Below, piece by piece: positions 1 to 8,538 of a DNA stretch of 64,000 nucleotides. The notes beneath the pieces were generated by a model. That model worked only from the letters and a program-made list of their open reading frames with translations. It had not been told where the DNA came from and made no database searches. The position numbers were made by a program, and so were the translations under genes. Source of the stretch: an uncultured Clostridia bacterium (GTDB lineage: Bacteria > Bacillota > Clostridia > Oscillospirales > Ruminococcaceae); assembly GCA_947629905.1 (NCBI GenBank), contig CANRFM010000001.1, positions 1 through 64,000 of the forward strand. Direction: 5' to 3'. Within the stretch, counting starts at the first letter, position 1. Each line of letters begins with the position of its first letter.

Positions 1-1
1 A

Positions 2-19
2 CTGTTATCATGATAACAG
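2..19. repeat. 18-bp perfect palindrome downstream of guaA
   Basis: CTGTTATCATGATAACAG is a perfect dyad located 40 bases past the guaA stop. It lacks a loop and a T-tract, so it resembles a protein-binding operator more than a terminator. The gene it would serve lies outside the window. Confidence 0.5.
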
Positions 20-59
20 CAAAATTGACGTATTTACGCCGTTTCAGCAAGCATTTTTA

Positions 60-1598
60 TTATTCCCACTCAATCGTAGCCGGTGGTTTCGTCGTCACAT
101 CATAAACGATCCGATTAACAGAAGGCACTTCATTGACGATCCGGGAAGCGGCAGCTGCAAGCGTCTCATAAGGGATCTGCGCAAAATCCGCCGTCATAAA
201 ATCGCTTGTCGTAACAGCCCGGAGCGCTACCGTATAGTCATACGTCCGAAAATCCCCCATCACGCCCACAGAGCGCATATTCGTGAGCACAGCAAAATAC
301 TGATTGATCTCCCGGTCAAGCCCGGCTTTTGCGATCTCCTGCCGGAAAATAAAGTCCGCTTCCTGTAAAATGTTCAGCTTCTCGTCCGTAATTTCCCCGA
401 TGATCCGGATCGCAAGCCCCGGACCCGGGAACGGCTGCCGCCACACCAGCACCGGTGAAAGCCCCAGCTCCGTGCCCAGTTTCCGCACCTCGTCCTTGAA
501 CAGCATCCGCAGCGGCTCAATGATCTCCTTGAAATCCACATAGTCCGGCAAGCCCCCCACATTGTGGTGGCTCTTGATGACAGCCGAATCCCCCAGCCCG
601 CTTTCGATCACGTCCGGGTAGATCGTCCCCTGCACAAGATAATCGACCTTGCCGATTTTCTTCGCTTCCTGCTCAAAGACCCGGATGAATTCCTCGCCGA
701 TGATCTTCCGCTTCGTCTCCGGGTCGGAAACACCACGCATCTTCGCCATAAACTGTTCCTTCGCATTCACCCGCACAAAGTGCATTCCGCTGTCCCGGAA
801 AGCCGCCTCTACTTCATCTCCCTCGTTTTTGCGCATGAACCCGTGGTCTACAAAAATGCAAGTCAGCTGTTCCCCCACAGCCTTTGCCAGCAGTGCCGCA
901 GCGACCGAACTGTCCACACCACCCGAAAGTGCCAGCAGGACTTTCCCGTCCCCGACCTTTTCCCGGATCTGCTGAATTGCCGTCTGCGCATAGCCTGCCA
1001 TCGTCCAGTCACCGATACACCCGCAGACATTTTTCAAGAAGCTGTCCAGCATCCCCTGTCCCGCAAAGGTATGATTCACCTCCGGGTGGAACTGCACCGC
1101 ATACAGCTTCCGTTCCGGACACTCAAAGGCTGCCGCCGGGCAGTCAGCCGTGTGCGCCGTGGCCCGGAATCCCTCCGGCAGTTCTGCCACATAGTCCGTG
1201 TGGCTCATCCAGCTTGTCGCCGTCTCCGGCAGGTGGATCCCCCCGAACAGCACGCTGGAACGGTCGTAATACGTCTCCGTCTTGCCGTATTCCGATTTGT
1301 CACAAGCTGCCACCCTGCCGCCCAGCGTATACGCCATCAGCTGACACCCGTAGCAAATTCCCAAAATCGGTATCCCCAGTTCAAAGATCTCCTTTCCGAT
1401 GTGCGGCGAGCTTTCATCATAGACACTGTTCGGACCTCCCGTAAAAATAATGCCCACAGGCGAAAGCCGCCTGATCTCCTCAATGGGTGTCTTGTAGCTG
1501 CGCACCTCGCAGTACACGCCGCAGTCCCGCACACGGCGTGCAATTAACTGATTGTACTGTCCTCCAAAATCCAGAACAATGACAAGCTGGTGTTCCAT
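60..1598 (-). CDS. guaA: GMP synthase (glutamine-hydrolysing)
   Basis: Cytoplasmic enzyme that aminates XMP to GMP with glutamine and ATP, the last step of guanine nucleotide synthesis. The 512 residues are normal for bacterial GuaA. An N-terminal class I amidotransferase domain carries the nucleophile motif GICYGCQ near residue 83 and the HPEV histidine. It is followed by the ATP pyrophosphatase domain with the P-loop LSGGVDSS, and the C-terminal dimerisation domain with [11 protein letters not shown]. An AAAGGACGGG ribosome site precedes the ATG. The gene starts 25 bases after the pyrB stop and is probably the last gene of an asnB-pyrB-guaA transcript, in which two of three enzymes are glutamine amidotransferases. 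Confidence 0.97.
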   Translation of the reverse strand: MEHQLVIVLDFGGQYNQLIARRVRDCGVYCEVRSYKTPIEEIRRLSPVGIIFTGGPNSVYDESSPHIGKEIFELGIPILGICYGCQLMAYTLGGRVAACDKSEYGKTETYYDRSSVLFGGIHLPETATSWMSHTDYVAELPEGFRATAHTADCPAAAFECPERKLYAVQFHPEVNHTFAGQGMLDSFLKNVCGCIGDWTMAGYAQTAIQQIREKVGDGKVLLALSGGVDSSVAAALLAKAVGEQLTCIFVDHGFMRKNEGDEVEAAFRDSGMHFVRVNAKEQFMAKMRGVSDPETKRKIIGEEFIRVFEQEAKKIGKVDYLVQGTIYPDVIESGLGDSAVIKSHHNVGGLPDYVDFKEIIEPLRMLFKDEVRKLGTELGLSPVLVWRQPFPGPGLAIRIIGEITDEKLNILQEADFIFRQEIAKAGLDREINQYFAVLTNMRSVGVMGDFRTYDYTVALRAVTTSDFMTADFAQIPYETLAAAASRIVNEVPSVNRIVYDVTTKPPATIEWE

Positions 1599-1623
1599 AA
1601 CATTCCCGTCCTTTCAAGTAAAT

Positions 1624-2706
1624 TCAATGCTCTAACAGCAAACGTTCGTCACAATATTCACACGTGAGCGTTGTCCCCCTGCCGGTAAAACTCTTCGGCA
1701 GATAGGGTTCTGCATGGGTGATACATTTCGGGTTGCGGCAGACCACACCCGGATGTACTGAACCAGAGAGCAGCTCCGTTTTCTTCGTACTCTGCAACAT
1801 CGTCAGGATCAGTGCCATCCGCACATACATTCCATACCTTGCCTGCTTGAAATACAGCGCCCTCGGGTCGTCATCTACGGACACAGTGATCTCATCCACC
1901 CTCGGCAGCGGATGTAAAACGATCATATCCGGCCGTGCCAGCTTCATCTTCTGCGGCGTGAGGATGTAAGTATCTTTCTGCGCCAGATAGTCCTCCTCCG
2001 AAGCAAACCGCTCCCGCTGAATGCGTGTCATGTACAGCATATCCAGCTCCGGCATAGCCTCTTCGAGGCTCGTGACCTCCGTGAAACTGCACCCATGCGC
2101 CCGGATAATATCCTTGATGTAGGACGGCATGGCAAGCTCCCTCGTGGAGATCATCACAAACCGGTTGTCCGGATAGCAGCTCATCGCCTTGCAGAGGGAA
2201 TGCACCGTCCGCCCGTTGAGCAAGTCTCCGCAAAGCCCGATCGTCAGCCCCGAAAGCCTGCCCTTTTCGCATTTCAGCGTAAGCATATCCGTCAGCGTCT
2301 GCGTCGGGTGCAGGTGTCCCCCGTCCCCCGCATTGATGACCGGGCAGTCCGCCGTCAGTGCCGCCGCTTTTGCAGCACCGACAGTCGGATGCCGGATGAC
2401 AAGCACATCCGAATAGCCGCTGACAATTTTCGTCGTGTCCTTAAGATTTTCGCCCTTTGCGACCGAGGAAGTCTGCGGATTGTCAAACCCGATGATCGTC
2501 CCCCCCAGCCGGAGCATTGCCGTCTGAAAGGACATCTGCGTGCGGGTAGACGGTTCATAGAAAAGCGTTCCCATGATCTTCCCCTTGCAGCTGTTGGCAT
2601 AGAGCACAGGATTCTGTAAGATCTCCTGCCCCAAGTCCAGCAGCCCGTTCCACCAGCTCACCGGGTGGTCATTCAAGTCGATCAGATGCGGATAGTCCGA
2701 AACCAT
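1624..2706 (-). CDS. pyrB: Aspartate carbamoyltransferase catalytic chain fused to a PyrI-type zinc domain
   Basis: Condenses carbamoyl phosphate with aspartate in pyrimidine synthesis. Residues 1 to about 310 form the PyrB catalytic chain, with the carbamoyl-phosphate loop PSTRTQMSFQTAMLRLGG and the HPTQTLTDM motif. The last 40 residues add four cysteines (C323, C328, C349, C352) in a CX4C...CX2C arrangement, and CITHAEP closely matches the zinc domain of the E. coli regulatory chain PyrI. The allosteric nucleotide-binding half of PyrI is absent from the protein and from the window. The RBS GGGAGGG lies 5 bases before the ATG. The gene lies between asnB and guaA and is probably cotranscribed with them. 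Confidence 0.95.
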   Translation of the reverse strand: MVSDYPHLIDLNDHPVSWWNGLLDLGQEILQNPVLYANSCKGKIMGTLFYEPSTRTQMSFQTAMLRLGGTIIGFDNPQTSSVAKGENLKDTTKIVSGYSDVLVIRHPTVGAAKAAALTADCPVINAGDGGHLHPTQTLTDMLTLKCEKGRLSGLTIGLCGDLLNGRTVHSLCKAMSCYPDNRFVMISTRELAMPSYIKDIIRAHGCSFTEVTSLEEAMPELDMLYMTRIQRERFASEEDYLAQKDTYILTPQKMKLARPDMIVLHPLPRVDEITVSVDDDPRALYFKQARYGMYVRMALILTMLQSTKKTELLSGSVHPGVVCRNPKCITHAEPYLPKSFTGRGTTLTCEYCDERLLLEH

Positions 2707-2740
2707 ATGCGCCCTCCCTTATTTTTTACAAAAATGTCCT

Positions 2741-4609
2741 TTAATTCATCGTTTCAAAATACACATGATACCACGTCAGGAACATGAACACCGTCCAGAT
2801 CTTCCGGCTGTTGTCCGCCTTGCCGTCCCTGTGATCGTCAAGCAGCCTGACAAGCTGTTCCGTATGGAAGAACGCCTTCGCCGCTGCCCCCTCAAAGCAA
2901 GAACGGACTATGTTGTAGTATTTGTCCTCTTTCAGCCACACCCGGATCGGCACCGGAAACCCAAGCTTCTTCTTCGCAGCCGTCTTTGCCGTCTCCTGCG
3001 GTGTGTCCTGCTTTGCCGCAAGCCGCATCGCATATTTCGTGATATAGGGCGTATGTTCGTCCGTGACCTCCTTACGTGTCACCCGGAAGCGTGTCGGTAT
3101 CTTCTCCGCCAGCCCCATGACCTTCTTGTCAAGGAATGGCACCCGCAGCTCCAGTGAATGTGCCATGCTCATTTTATCCGCCTTCAGGAGAATGTCGCCT
3201 GCCATCCACATATGCAGATCGAGGTACTGCATTTTCGTGACCTCATCCGCATCCTGTACCCGCTTGTAGTAGTGCGCTGTCAGTTTCTGCGGGTCGGGTG
3301 CATCCGTCCGGATCTTCAGGAGTGCCTTACGCTGTTCCGGTGTGAACATATACGCATTCCCGATGAAGCGTTCCTCCAAGTCCTTCCCCTTCCGGACGAA
3401 GAAATTCACACCCCGCTTTGCCGGAAGATGTTCCGCCACGCTGCCGATCGTGCGCCGCACACTGCGTGGCAGCTTGTCATAGGCAGTCGCATTCGGTTCG
3501 CTGTAGACATTGTACCCGCCGAAGATCTCATCTGCCCCCTCCCCGGAAAGCACGACCTTGAGCTGTTCCGCCGCAAGTCCGCACACAAAATACAGCGCAA
3601 TGGCAGCCGGATCAGCAAGCGGTTCGTCCATCTGATACTGAATGTGCTCCAGCTCCCCCCAGTATTCCTCCGGTTCAATGACTTTCGAGTAGTTCTTCTT
3701 GCCGATCGCCTTTGAGAAGTTCTTCGCCCACCCGATCTCATTATACCGTTCATCTTTCCCGAAACCGACCGTAAAGGTCTTATCCACATCCGCAATGGCA
3801 GCCACATAGCTTGAATCCACACCGGATGACAGGAATGACCCGACCTCCACGTCTGCGATCTTATGCGCCTTTACGGAATCATGAAATACCTCAGAGATCG
3901 CCTTGACCCACTGGTCGAGCGTAGGCGTTTCGTCCGGCTGAAAATGCACATCCCAGTACCGGTGAATCTCCAGCTTCCCGTCCTTGTAAAGGAAATAATG
4001 CGCCGGCGGCAACTTATACACACCCTTGAAAAATGTCTCATCCATCGCCGAATACTGGAACGTCAGATATTCTTCCAAAGCCGCCGTGTTGAGTTGCTTG
4101 TCAAAGGCAGGGTGTTTCAGAAACGCCTTGATCTCCGACCCGAACAGGAAAGTTCCATTCATCTGCGCATAATACAGCGGCTTGATCCCAAAGAAATCCC
4201 TTGCCCCGAACAGCGTTTTTGTCTCCTTATCCCAGATGACAAACGCAAACATCCCCCGCAGCTTGTTCAGCAGCTCCGTCCCGTATTCCCGATAGCCGTA
4301 GATCAGCACCTCAGAATCCGTATTCGTCGCAAACCGGTAGCCCTTTTCCTCCAGTTCCCTGCGGATGTCCATGAAGTTGTAGATCTCCCCGTTGAAGCAC
4401 AGCACCAGTTTGCCGTCCTCACTGTACAGCGGCTGATTGCCCTGCGCTGACACGTCAATGATACTCAGCCGCCTATGCCCAAGGGCAATATCCCCGTCCA
4501 CATATTTCCCGGAAGCATCCGGACCTCTGTGACGGATCGCATCCATCATCGCCTCCACGACCTGTCCGGCATTATCGATTTGATTTGTAAAGCCCACAAA
4601 ACCACACAT
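2741..4609 (-). CDS. asnB: Asparagine synthase (glutamine-hydrolysing)
   Basis: ATP-dependent amidation of aspartate to asparagine using glutamine. The start is placed at the ATG giving MCGFVGF, because Cys2 must be the free N-terminal nucleophile of this Ntn amidotransferase; an AAGGAG site sits 8 bases upstream. A longer in-frame start 31 codons upstream would bury Cys2. The protein has 622 residues: an N-terminal GATase II domain with RHRGPDASG, and a C-terminal synthetase domain with the pyrophosphatase loop LSSGVDSS. It is the first gene of the asnB-pyrB-guaA group, with a promoter about 60 bases upstream. Confidence 0.96.
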   Translation of the reverse strand: MCGFVGFTNQIDNAGQVVEAMMDAIRHRGPDASGKYVDGDIALGHRRLSIIDVSAQGNQPLYSEDGKLVLCFNGEIYNFMDIRRELEEKGYRFATNTDSEVLIYGYREYGTELLNKLRGMFAFVIWDKETKTLFGARDFFGIKPLYYAQMNGTFLFGSEIKAFLKHPAFDKQLNTAALEEYLTFQYSAMDETFFKGVYKLPPAHYFLYKDGKLEIHRYWDVHFQPDETPTLDQWVKAISEVFHDSVKAHKIADVEVGSFLSSGVDSSYVAAIADVDKTFTVGFGKDERYNEIGWAKNFSKAIGKKNYSKVIEPEEYWGELEHIQYQMDEPLADPAAIALYFVCGLAAEQLKVVLSGEGADEIFGGYNVYSEPNATAYDKLPRSVRRTIGSVAEHLPAKRGVNFFVRKGKDLEERFIGNAYMFTPEQRKALLKIRTDAPDPQKLTAHYYKRVQDADEVTKMQYLDLHMWMAGDILLKADKMSMAHSLELRVPFLDKKVMGLAEKIPTRFRVTRKEVTDEHTPYITKYAMRLAAKQDTPQETAKTAAKKKLGFPVPIRVWLKEDKYYNIVRSCFEGAAAKAFFHTEQLVRLLDDHRDGKADNSRKIWTVFMFLTWYHVYFETMN

Positions 4610-4670
4610 ATCCGTTACTCCTTCCTTCACAGCAAGGCACTGCACCAATTGCCAGTACCCACACCATTTT

Positions 4671-4699
4671 ATTATACTATAGATTTCCGGATTTTGCAA
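4671..4699 (-). promoter_or_regulatory. Sigma-A type promoter of asnB
   Basis: On the minus strand TTGCAA (4694-4699) is followed after exactly 17 bases by TATAAT (4671-4676). It faces asnB and lies back to back with the promoter of the next gene. Confidence 0.8.
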
Positions 4700-4738
4700 C
4701 AAATTTTCATGAATTTATGAAAAACATCGGAAAAGCCC

Positions 4739-4767
4739 TTGCAAAAGGAAAGACTTTCGGTTATAAT
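4739..4767 (+). promoter_or_regulatory. Sigma-A type promoter of the SGNH-like gene
   Basis: TTGCAA (4739-4744), 17-base spacer, TATAAT (4762-4767). Predicted transcription start is near 4774, so the downstream hairpin repeat would be at the very 5' end of the mRNA. Confidence 0.8.
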
Positions 4768-4776
4768 AATACTATA

Positions 4777-4825
4777 AAGGCAACACCGTACAAAGCCGTC
4801 AGGCGGTCTTTGTGCGGTGGTGCCT
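4777..4825. repeat. Short hairpin copy of a MITE-like repeat in the 5' UTR
   Basis: A 49-base imperfect palindrome with arms AAGGCAACACCGTACAAAG and, inverted, AGGCACCACCGCACAAAG. Thirty bases (4788-4817) are identical to the right end of the 177-bp element at 37703-37879. It looks like an internally deleted copy of that element, or a related palindromic repeat. Confidence 0.75.
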
Positions 4826-4853
4826 AACCCCAAAACGAACGGAGGCACAGCAC

Positions 4854-5603
4854 ATGGCACAGAAAAGACAGCGCCACGGCAAGGTAGAGGCAAGACAGCA
4901 GCGGACAAGACTGCGCTTCAAGCCGGGTGTCATTGTGATCATCGTATTATTCTGCTTCGGCGGATGCTTTGCATGGTATATGGTATCTGCACTCTCTCAG
5001 GAGGATTACTGGGAAAAGGAAATCGTTGCCAGCCTGAACGAAAACAACGGCAAATCCGACAGCAGCGGCAAACGGGCAGACGTGACCAACCCCGTCCCCT
5101 CCTCAGAACGTGCAGACGAAAGCCGCATGGGCACGGCAGCCTTCATGGGCGATGTAGCGACCTTTGCAGGGTACTATGAGACCAACCAGAATATGGTATT
5201 CACAGATGCGATCACCGGGCTTGCCGAATCGAGAATGCGCAGCATCGGCAGAAGCCTTGCGGATGCCAAGCCCGTTGCCCTGTATATCTGGTACCAATGC
5301 CCGGAAGACACCGAAAAGGCAGCCGCATCCCTCCAGACCCTGACCGAACATCTTACCGAACAGGCACCGGCTGTTCCGATCTATCTCCTGACAGCGACCC
5401 CGACAGCCGACCCGGAACAGAACAAGCGCATCGACACATGGAACGCCGCACTGTTCTCCTTGGCAGATGAAAAGGGCTTGCACTATGTAGACATCAGCAC
5501 TACCCTGAAATCCAACGACGGCACCCTTGCCCCCGGCTATGACGACCCCAAGACCTTTTACACGACAGTCGGCGACCTCATCCTGACCCATGTGGCAGAT
5601 TAA
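4854..5603 (+). CDS. Membrane-anchored SGNH/GDSL-like protein
   Basis: A 249-residue protein starting at MAQKRQ, behind GGAGG. A basic N-terminus is followed by one transmembrane segment (about residues 24-45) and then a low-complexity linker rich in Ser/Lys/Asp. The outer domain from about residue 95 has the layout of the SGNH fold: FMGDVATFAG where GDSL hydrolases have GDS, YIWYQCPED, PIYLLTATP and a late YTTVGDLILTHV. The usual catalytic Ser seems replaced by Val and the terminal DxxH is not clear, so it may be a non-catalytic or divergent member. A transcription terminator follows. The substrate cannot be inferred. Confidence 0.6.
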   Translation: MAQKRQRHGKVEARQQRTRLRFKPGVIVIIVLFCFGGCFAWYMVSALSQEDYWEKEIVASLNENNGKSDSSGKRADVTNPVPSSERADESRMGTAAFMGDVATFAGYYETNQNMVFTDAITGLAESRMRSIGRSLADAKPVALYIWYQCPEDTEKAAASLQTLTEHLTEQAPAVPIYLLTATPTADPEQNKRIDTWNAALFSLADEKGLHYVDISTTLKSNDGTLAPGYDDPKTFYTTVGDLILTHVAD

Positions 5604-5617
5604 GTCAATATCGCACG

Positions 5618-5644
5618 AAACGCTCCCGTAAAGGGAGCGTTTTT
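5618..5644. terminator. Bidirectional terminator
   Basis: AAACGCTCCC, 5-base loop, GGGAGCGTTT, then T residues. It lies between the convergent SGNH-like gene and glf and can serve both strands. Confidence 0.85.
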
Positions 5645-6756
5645 CATGTCAGGAGCTGTCCGGCTTTTTGCAAGGCAGCCGCAATCACAGCATCCATGTC
5701 ATAATACCGGTACTCCCCCAGCCTGCCCCCGAAAAGAACCTTGTCCTCCGCCGCAGCCAGTTCCCTGTAACGGGCATAGCGGGCATTGTTCTCCGTGTCA
5801 TTGACCGGGTAATATGGCTCTTCACCGGGCTGCCATTCGCTGCTGTATTCGTAGCTGATAATGGTCTTCGGGATGTCGCAGCCGTTCCTGTCCTTGCCGA
5901 ACGTGAACCATTTATGCTCGATAATGCGTGTCCACGGGGTCTCCCTGTCGGTGTAGTTGACTGCCGCATTGCCCTGAAAATTCGGCATATCGAGCAGCTT
6001 TGTCTCAAACCGCACGCTCCGGTATGCCAGCGCCCCCAGTGCATACCCGAAATACGCATCGATCGCCCCCGTATAGATCACCCGCTCCGCAAGTGCATCC
6101 AATGCCGCCTTGTCTGCCAGATAATCCACCCCAAGCTGCACTTCCACACCGGAAAGCAGCTGTTCCACAAGGGCAGTATACCCATCTACCGGGATCCCCT
6201 GAAAGCGTGCATTGAAGTAGTTGTTGTCAAACGTCAGCCGCACCGGCAGCCGCCGGATGATAAACGCCGGCAGCTCCCGGCAGTCCCGTCCCCACTGCTT
6301 TTCGGTGTAGCCCTTGACAAGCCTTTCATAAATGTCCCGCCCGACAAGGGAGATCGCCTGTTCTTCGAGGTTTTTCGGTTCTCCGGTGATCTCCTGCCGC
6401 TGCTCCGCCAGTTTTGCGGCAGCCTCCTCCGGTGTCACCACGCCCCACATTTTGTGGAATGTGTACATATTGAACGGCAGAGAATACAGCTCCCCCCTGT
6501 AGTTAGCGACCGGCGCATTCGTAAAGCGGTTGAATTCCCCGAACTGCGTGATATATGCCCAGACCTTCCTGTCATTCGTGTGGAAAATATGCGCCCCGTA
6601 TCGGTGTACCGCAATGCCCTCTGTCTCTTCGGTATACACATTTCCGGCGATATGCGGGCGCTTGTCGATGACGAGTACGCTTTTCCCTGCCCGCCTTGCC
6701 TGCTGTGCAAAGACAGCTCCATACAGCCCCGCACCCACGATCAGAAAATGATACAT
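5644..6756 (-). CDS. glf: UDP-galactopyranose mutase
   Basis: Flavoenzyme that interconverts UDP-galactopyranose and UDP-galactofuranose, supplying Galf for surface glycans. The 370 residues are typical. The N-terminal dinucleotide motif VGAGLYGAVFAQQ, the conserved YGAHIFHT, the active-site region NYTDRETPWTRI and a late GRLGEYRYYDMD are all visible. It starts 18 bases after the upstream ABC transporter gene, so the exporter pair and glf may be cotranscribed; a link to export of a galactofuranose-containing product is possible but not shown. Confidence 0.96.
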   Translation of the reverse strand: MYHFLIVGAGLYGAVFAQQARRAGKSVLVIDKRPHIAGNVYTEETEGIAVHRYGAHIFHTNDRKVWAYITQFGEFNRFTNAPVANYRGELYSLPFNMYTFHKMWGVVTPEEAAAKLAEQRQEITGEPKNLEEQAISLVGRDIYERLVKGYTEKQWGRDCRELPAFIIRRLPVRLTFDNNYFNARFQGIPVDGYTALVEQLLSGVEVQLGVDYLADKAALDALAERVIYTGAIDAYFGYALGALAYRSVRFETKLLDMPNFQGNAAVNYTDRETPWTRIIEHKWFTFGKDRNGCDIPKTIISYEYSSEWQPGEEPYYPVNDTENNARYARYRELAAAEDKVLFGGRLGEYRYYDMDAVIAAALQKAGQLLT

Positions 6757-6774
6757 GATCTTCCCCCTTTCCCG

Positions 6775-8529
6775 TCATGCCGTCTCGCCGCTCCCGGCGA
6801 ACTGACTGTTGTAAAGCTCAGCATAGAAGCCGTTCTTTGCGATCAGGGAAGCATGATCCCCCTGCTCGATGATACTGCCGTCCCGCATGACAAGGATATG
6901 ATCCGCACTGCGTATCGTAGAAAGCCTGTGCGCAATGATAAAGCTCGTCCGCCCCCGCATCAGCTTCTCGAACGCCCGCTGAATGCGGTGTTCCGTGCGC
7001 AGGTCAATGCTGCTTGTCGCCTCGTCTAAAATCAGCATAGGCGGGTCTGTCAGCATGATACGGGCAATGCACAGCAGCTGTTTCTGCCCCTGTGACAAGC
7101 CGCTGTTCTCGGAGATGACCGTCTGATACCCCTCCGGCAGCCGCTTGATAAAACCGTGCGCATGGACGGCACGGGCAGCCTGTTCGATCTCCTCCGGGGT
7201 CGCATCCGGCTTTCCGTAGGCGATATTCTCCGCAACAGTTCCCGTAAAGATCCACGTCTCCTGCAAGACCATCCCGAACTGACTGCGCAGGCTGTCCCTC
7301 GTCAGTTCCCTCGTGCTTCTGCCGTCCAGTAAAATTTCACCGCCGCCGATCTCATAAAACCGCAGCAGCAGGTTGATGATCGTCGATTTGCCGCACCCGG
7401 TCGGACCGACAATGGCGATCCGCTGCCCCGGCTTCGCCTCCATGCTAAAATGCCGGATCAGGGGCTTTTCCGGCACATAGGAAAAGCTCACATCCCGCAG
7501 TGCGATATGCCCCTTGCTGTCCGTCAGCATCAGGCAGTGACTGTCATCCGGTTCCGGCGGCGCATCCAGCACCGCAAAGACCCGCTGTGCGCAGGTCACA
7601 GCGTTCTGCAATTCCGTGATCACACCTGAAATTTCATTGAACGGCTTGGTATACTGGTTGGCATAGGACAGAAAGCTTGCCAGCATACCAATACTCATCA
7701 CCCCGACCCACGGCAGCACCCCGATCGCCCCGAGTGCCCCCACCGTGCCGACAGCCGCATAGATCAGCCCGTTGACAAAACGGGTAGACGGGTTGCTGAG
7801 GGAGGAATAGAATGTCGCCTTCCTGCCGGCTTCCCCGAGGGCAGCATTGACTTCGCTGAAGCGCTCCTCTGCCCGCTTTTCGTAGGCAAACACTTTGACA
7901 ATGCGCTGATTGCCGACCAGTTCTTCTGTCAGAGCGCCAATATCCCCCCGGAGCTGTGTCTGCTTCTGGAACGTGCTGTGGGACAGTGTCGTCAGTTTGG
8001 CAGCTAACAGCAGGGAAAGCGGTGTCATCAGCACGACAATTACCGTAATGCGGACATTTCTCGTCAGCATGAAATACAGCGTTCCGCCGATCGTCACCAC
8101 CCCCGTGAACAGCTGTGCGAACCCCTGCAATAAGCCGTCCGAAAGGATCTCAATATCCGGCACGACCCTTGCCATGATGTCGCCCCTTGCATGACCGTCA
8201 ATGTAGGAAATGGGCATTTTTCCCAGTTTTTCGGTCAGCTCCGTGCGCAGTTCCCGCACGACCCCGAACGCAAGGCGGTTCACGAACAGCCCCGCCATCC
8301 ACTGGAATACACCGCTTACGACCACAAATGCTGCCAGTTTCACAAGCACCTGCCCCAGTCCGGCAAAATCCACTTCCCCGACCCCCAGTGCCAGATCAAC
8401 CGCCTCCCCGATCAGGATCGGCACGAACAGCGACAGCAGCACCCCGATCAGCGTGCAGAACAGTGCAAGCACAAGATGTGCCCAATAGGGCTTTGTATAG
8501 CGCAAAATGCGAAAAATCGTATGTTTCAT
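6775..8529 (-). CDS. ABC exporter subunit with canonical ATPase site (heterodimer partner A)
   Basis: A 584-residue half transporter. An N-terminal type I exporter membrane domain with six predicted helices spans about residues 1-320. The nucleotide-binding domain has Walker A GPTGCGKST, signature LSQGQKQ, Walker B MLILDEATSSID with the catalytic Glu, and an AHRLST switch. It follows the next half transporter by 9 bases. The partner has Asp instead of catalytic Glu, the pattern of asymmetric heterodimeric multidrug-type exporters (BmrC/D, TM287/288). The substrate is unknown. Confidence 0.93.
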   Translation of the reverse strand: MKHTIFRILRYTKPYWAHLVLALFCTLIGVLLSLFVPILIGEAVDLALGVGEVDFAGLGQVLVKLAAFVVVSGVFQWMAGLFVNRLAFGVVRELRTELTEKLGKMPISYIDGHARGDIMARVVPDIEILSDGLLQGFAQLFTGVVTIGGTLYFMLTRNVRITVIVVLMTPLSLLLAAKLTTLSHSTFQKQTQLRGDIGALTEELVGNQRIVKVFAYEKRAEERFSEVNAALGEAGRKATFYSSLSNPSTRFVNGLIYAAVGTVGALGAIGVLPWVGVMSIGMLASFLSYANQYTKPFNEISGVITELQNAVTCAQRVFAVLDAPPEPDDSHCLMLTDSKGHIALRDVSFSYVPEKPLIRHFSMEAKPGQRIAIVGPTGCGKSTIINLLLRFYEIGGGEILLDGRSTRELTRDSLRSQFGMVLQETWIFTGTVAENIAYGKPDATPEEIEQAARAVHAHGFIKRLPEGYQTVISENSGLSQGQKQLLCIARIMLTDPPMLILDEATSSIDLRTEHRIQRAFEKLMRGRTSFIIAHRLSTIRSADHILVMRDGSIIEQGDHASLIAKNGFYAELYNSQFAGSGETA

Positions 8530-8538
8530 GGCTGCCTC

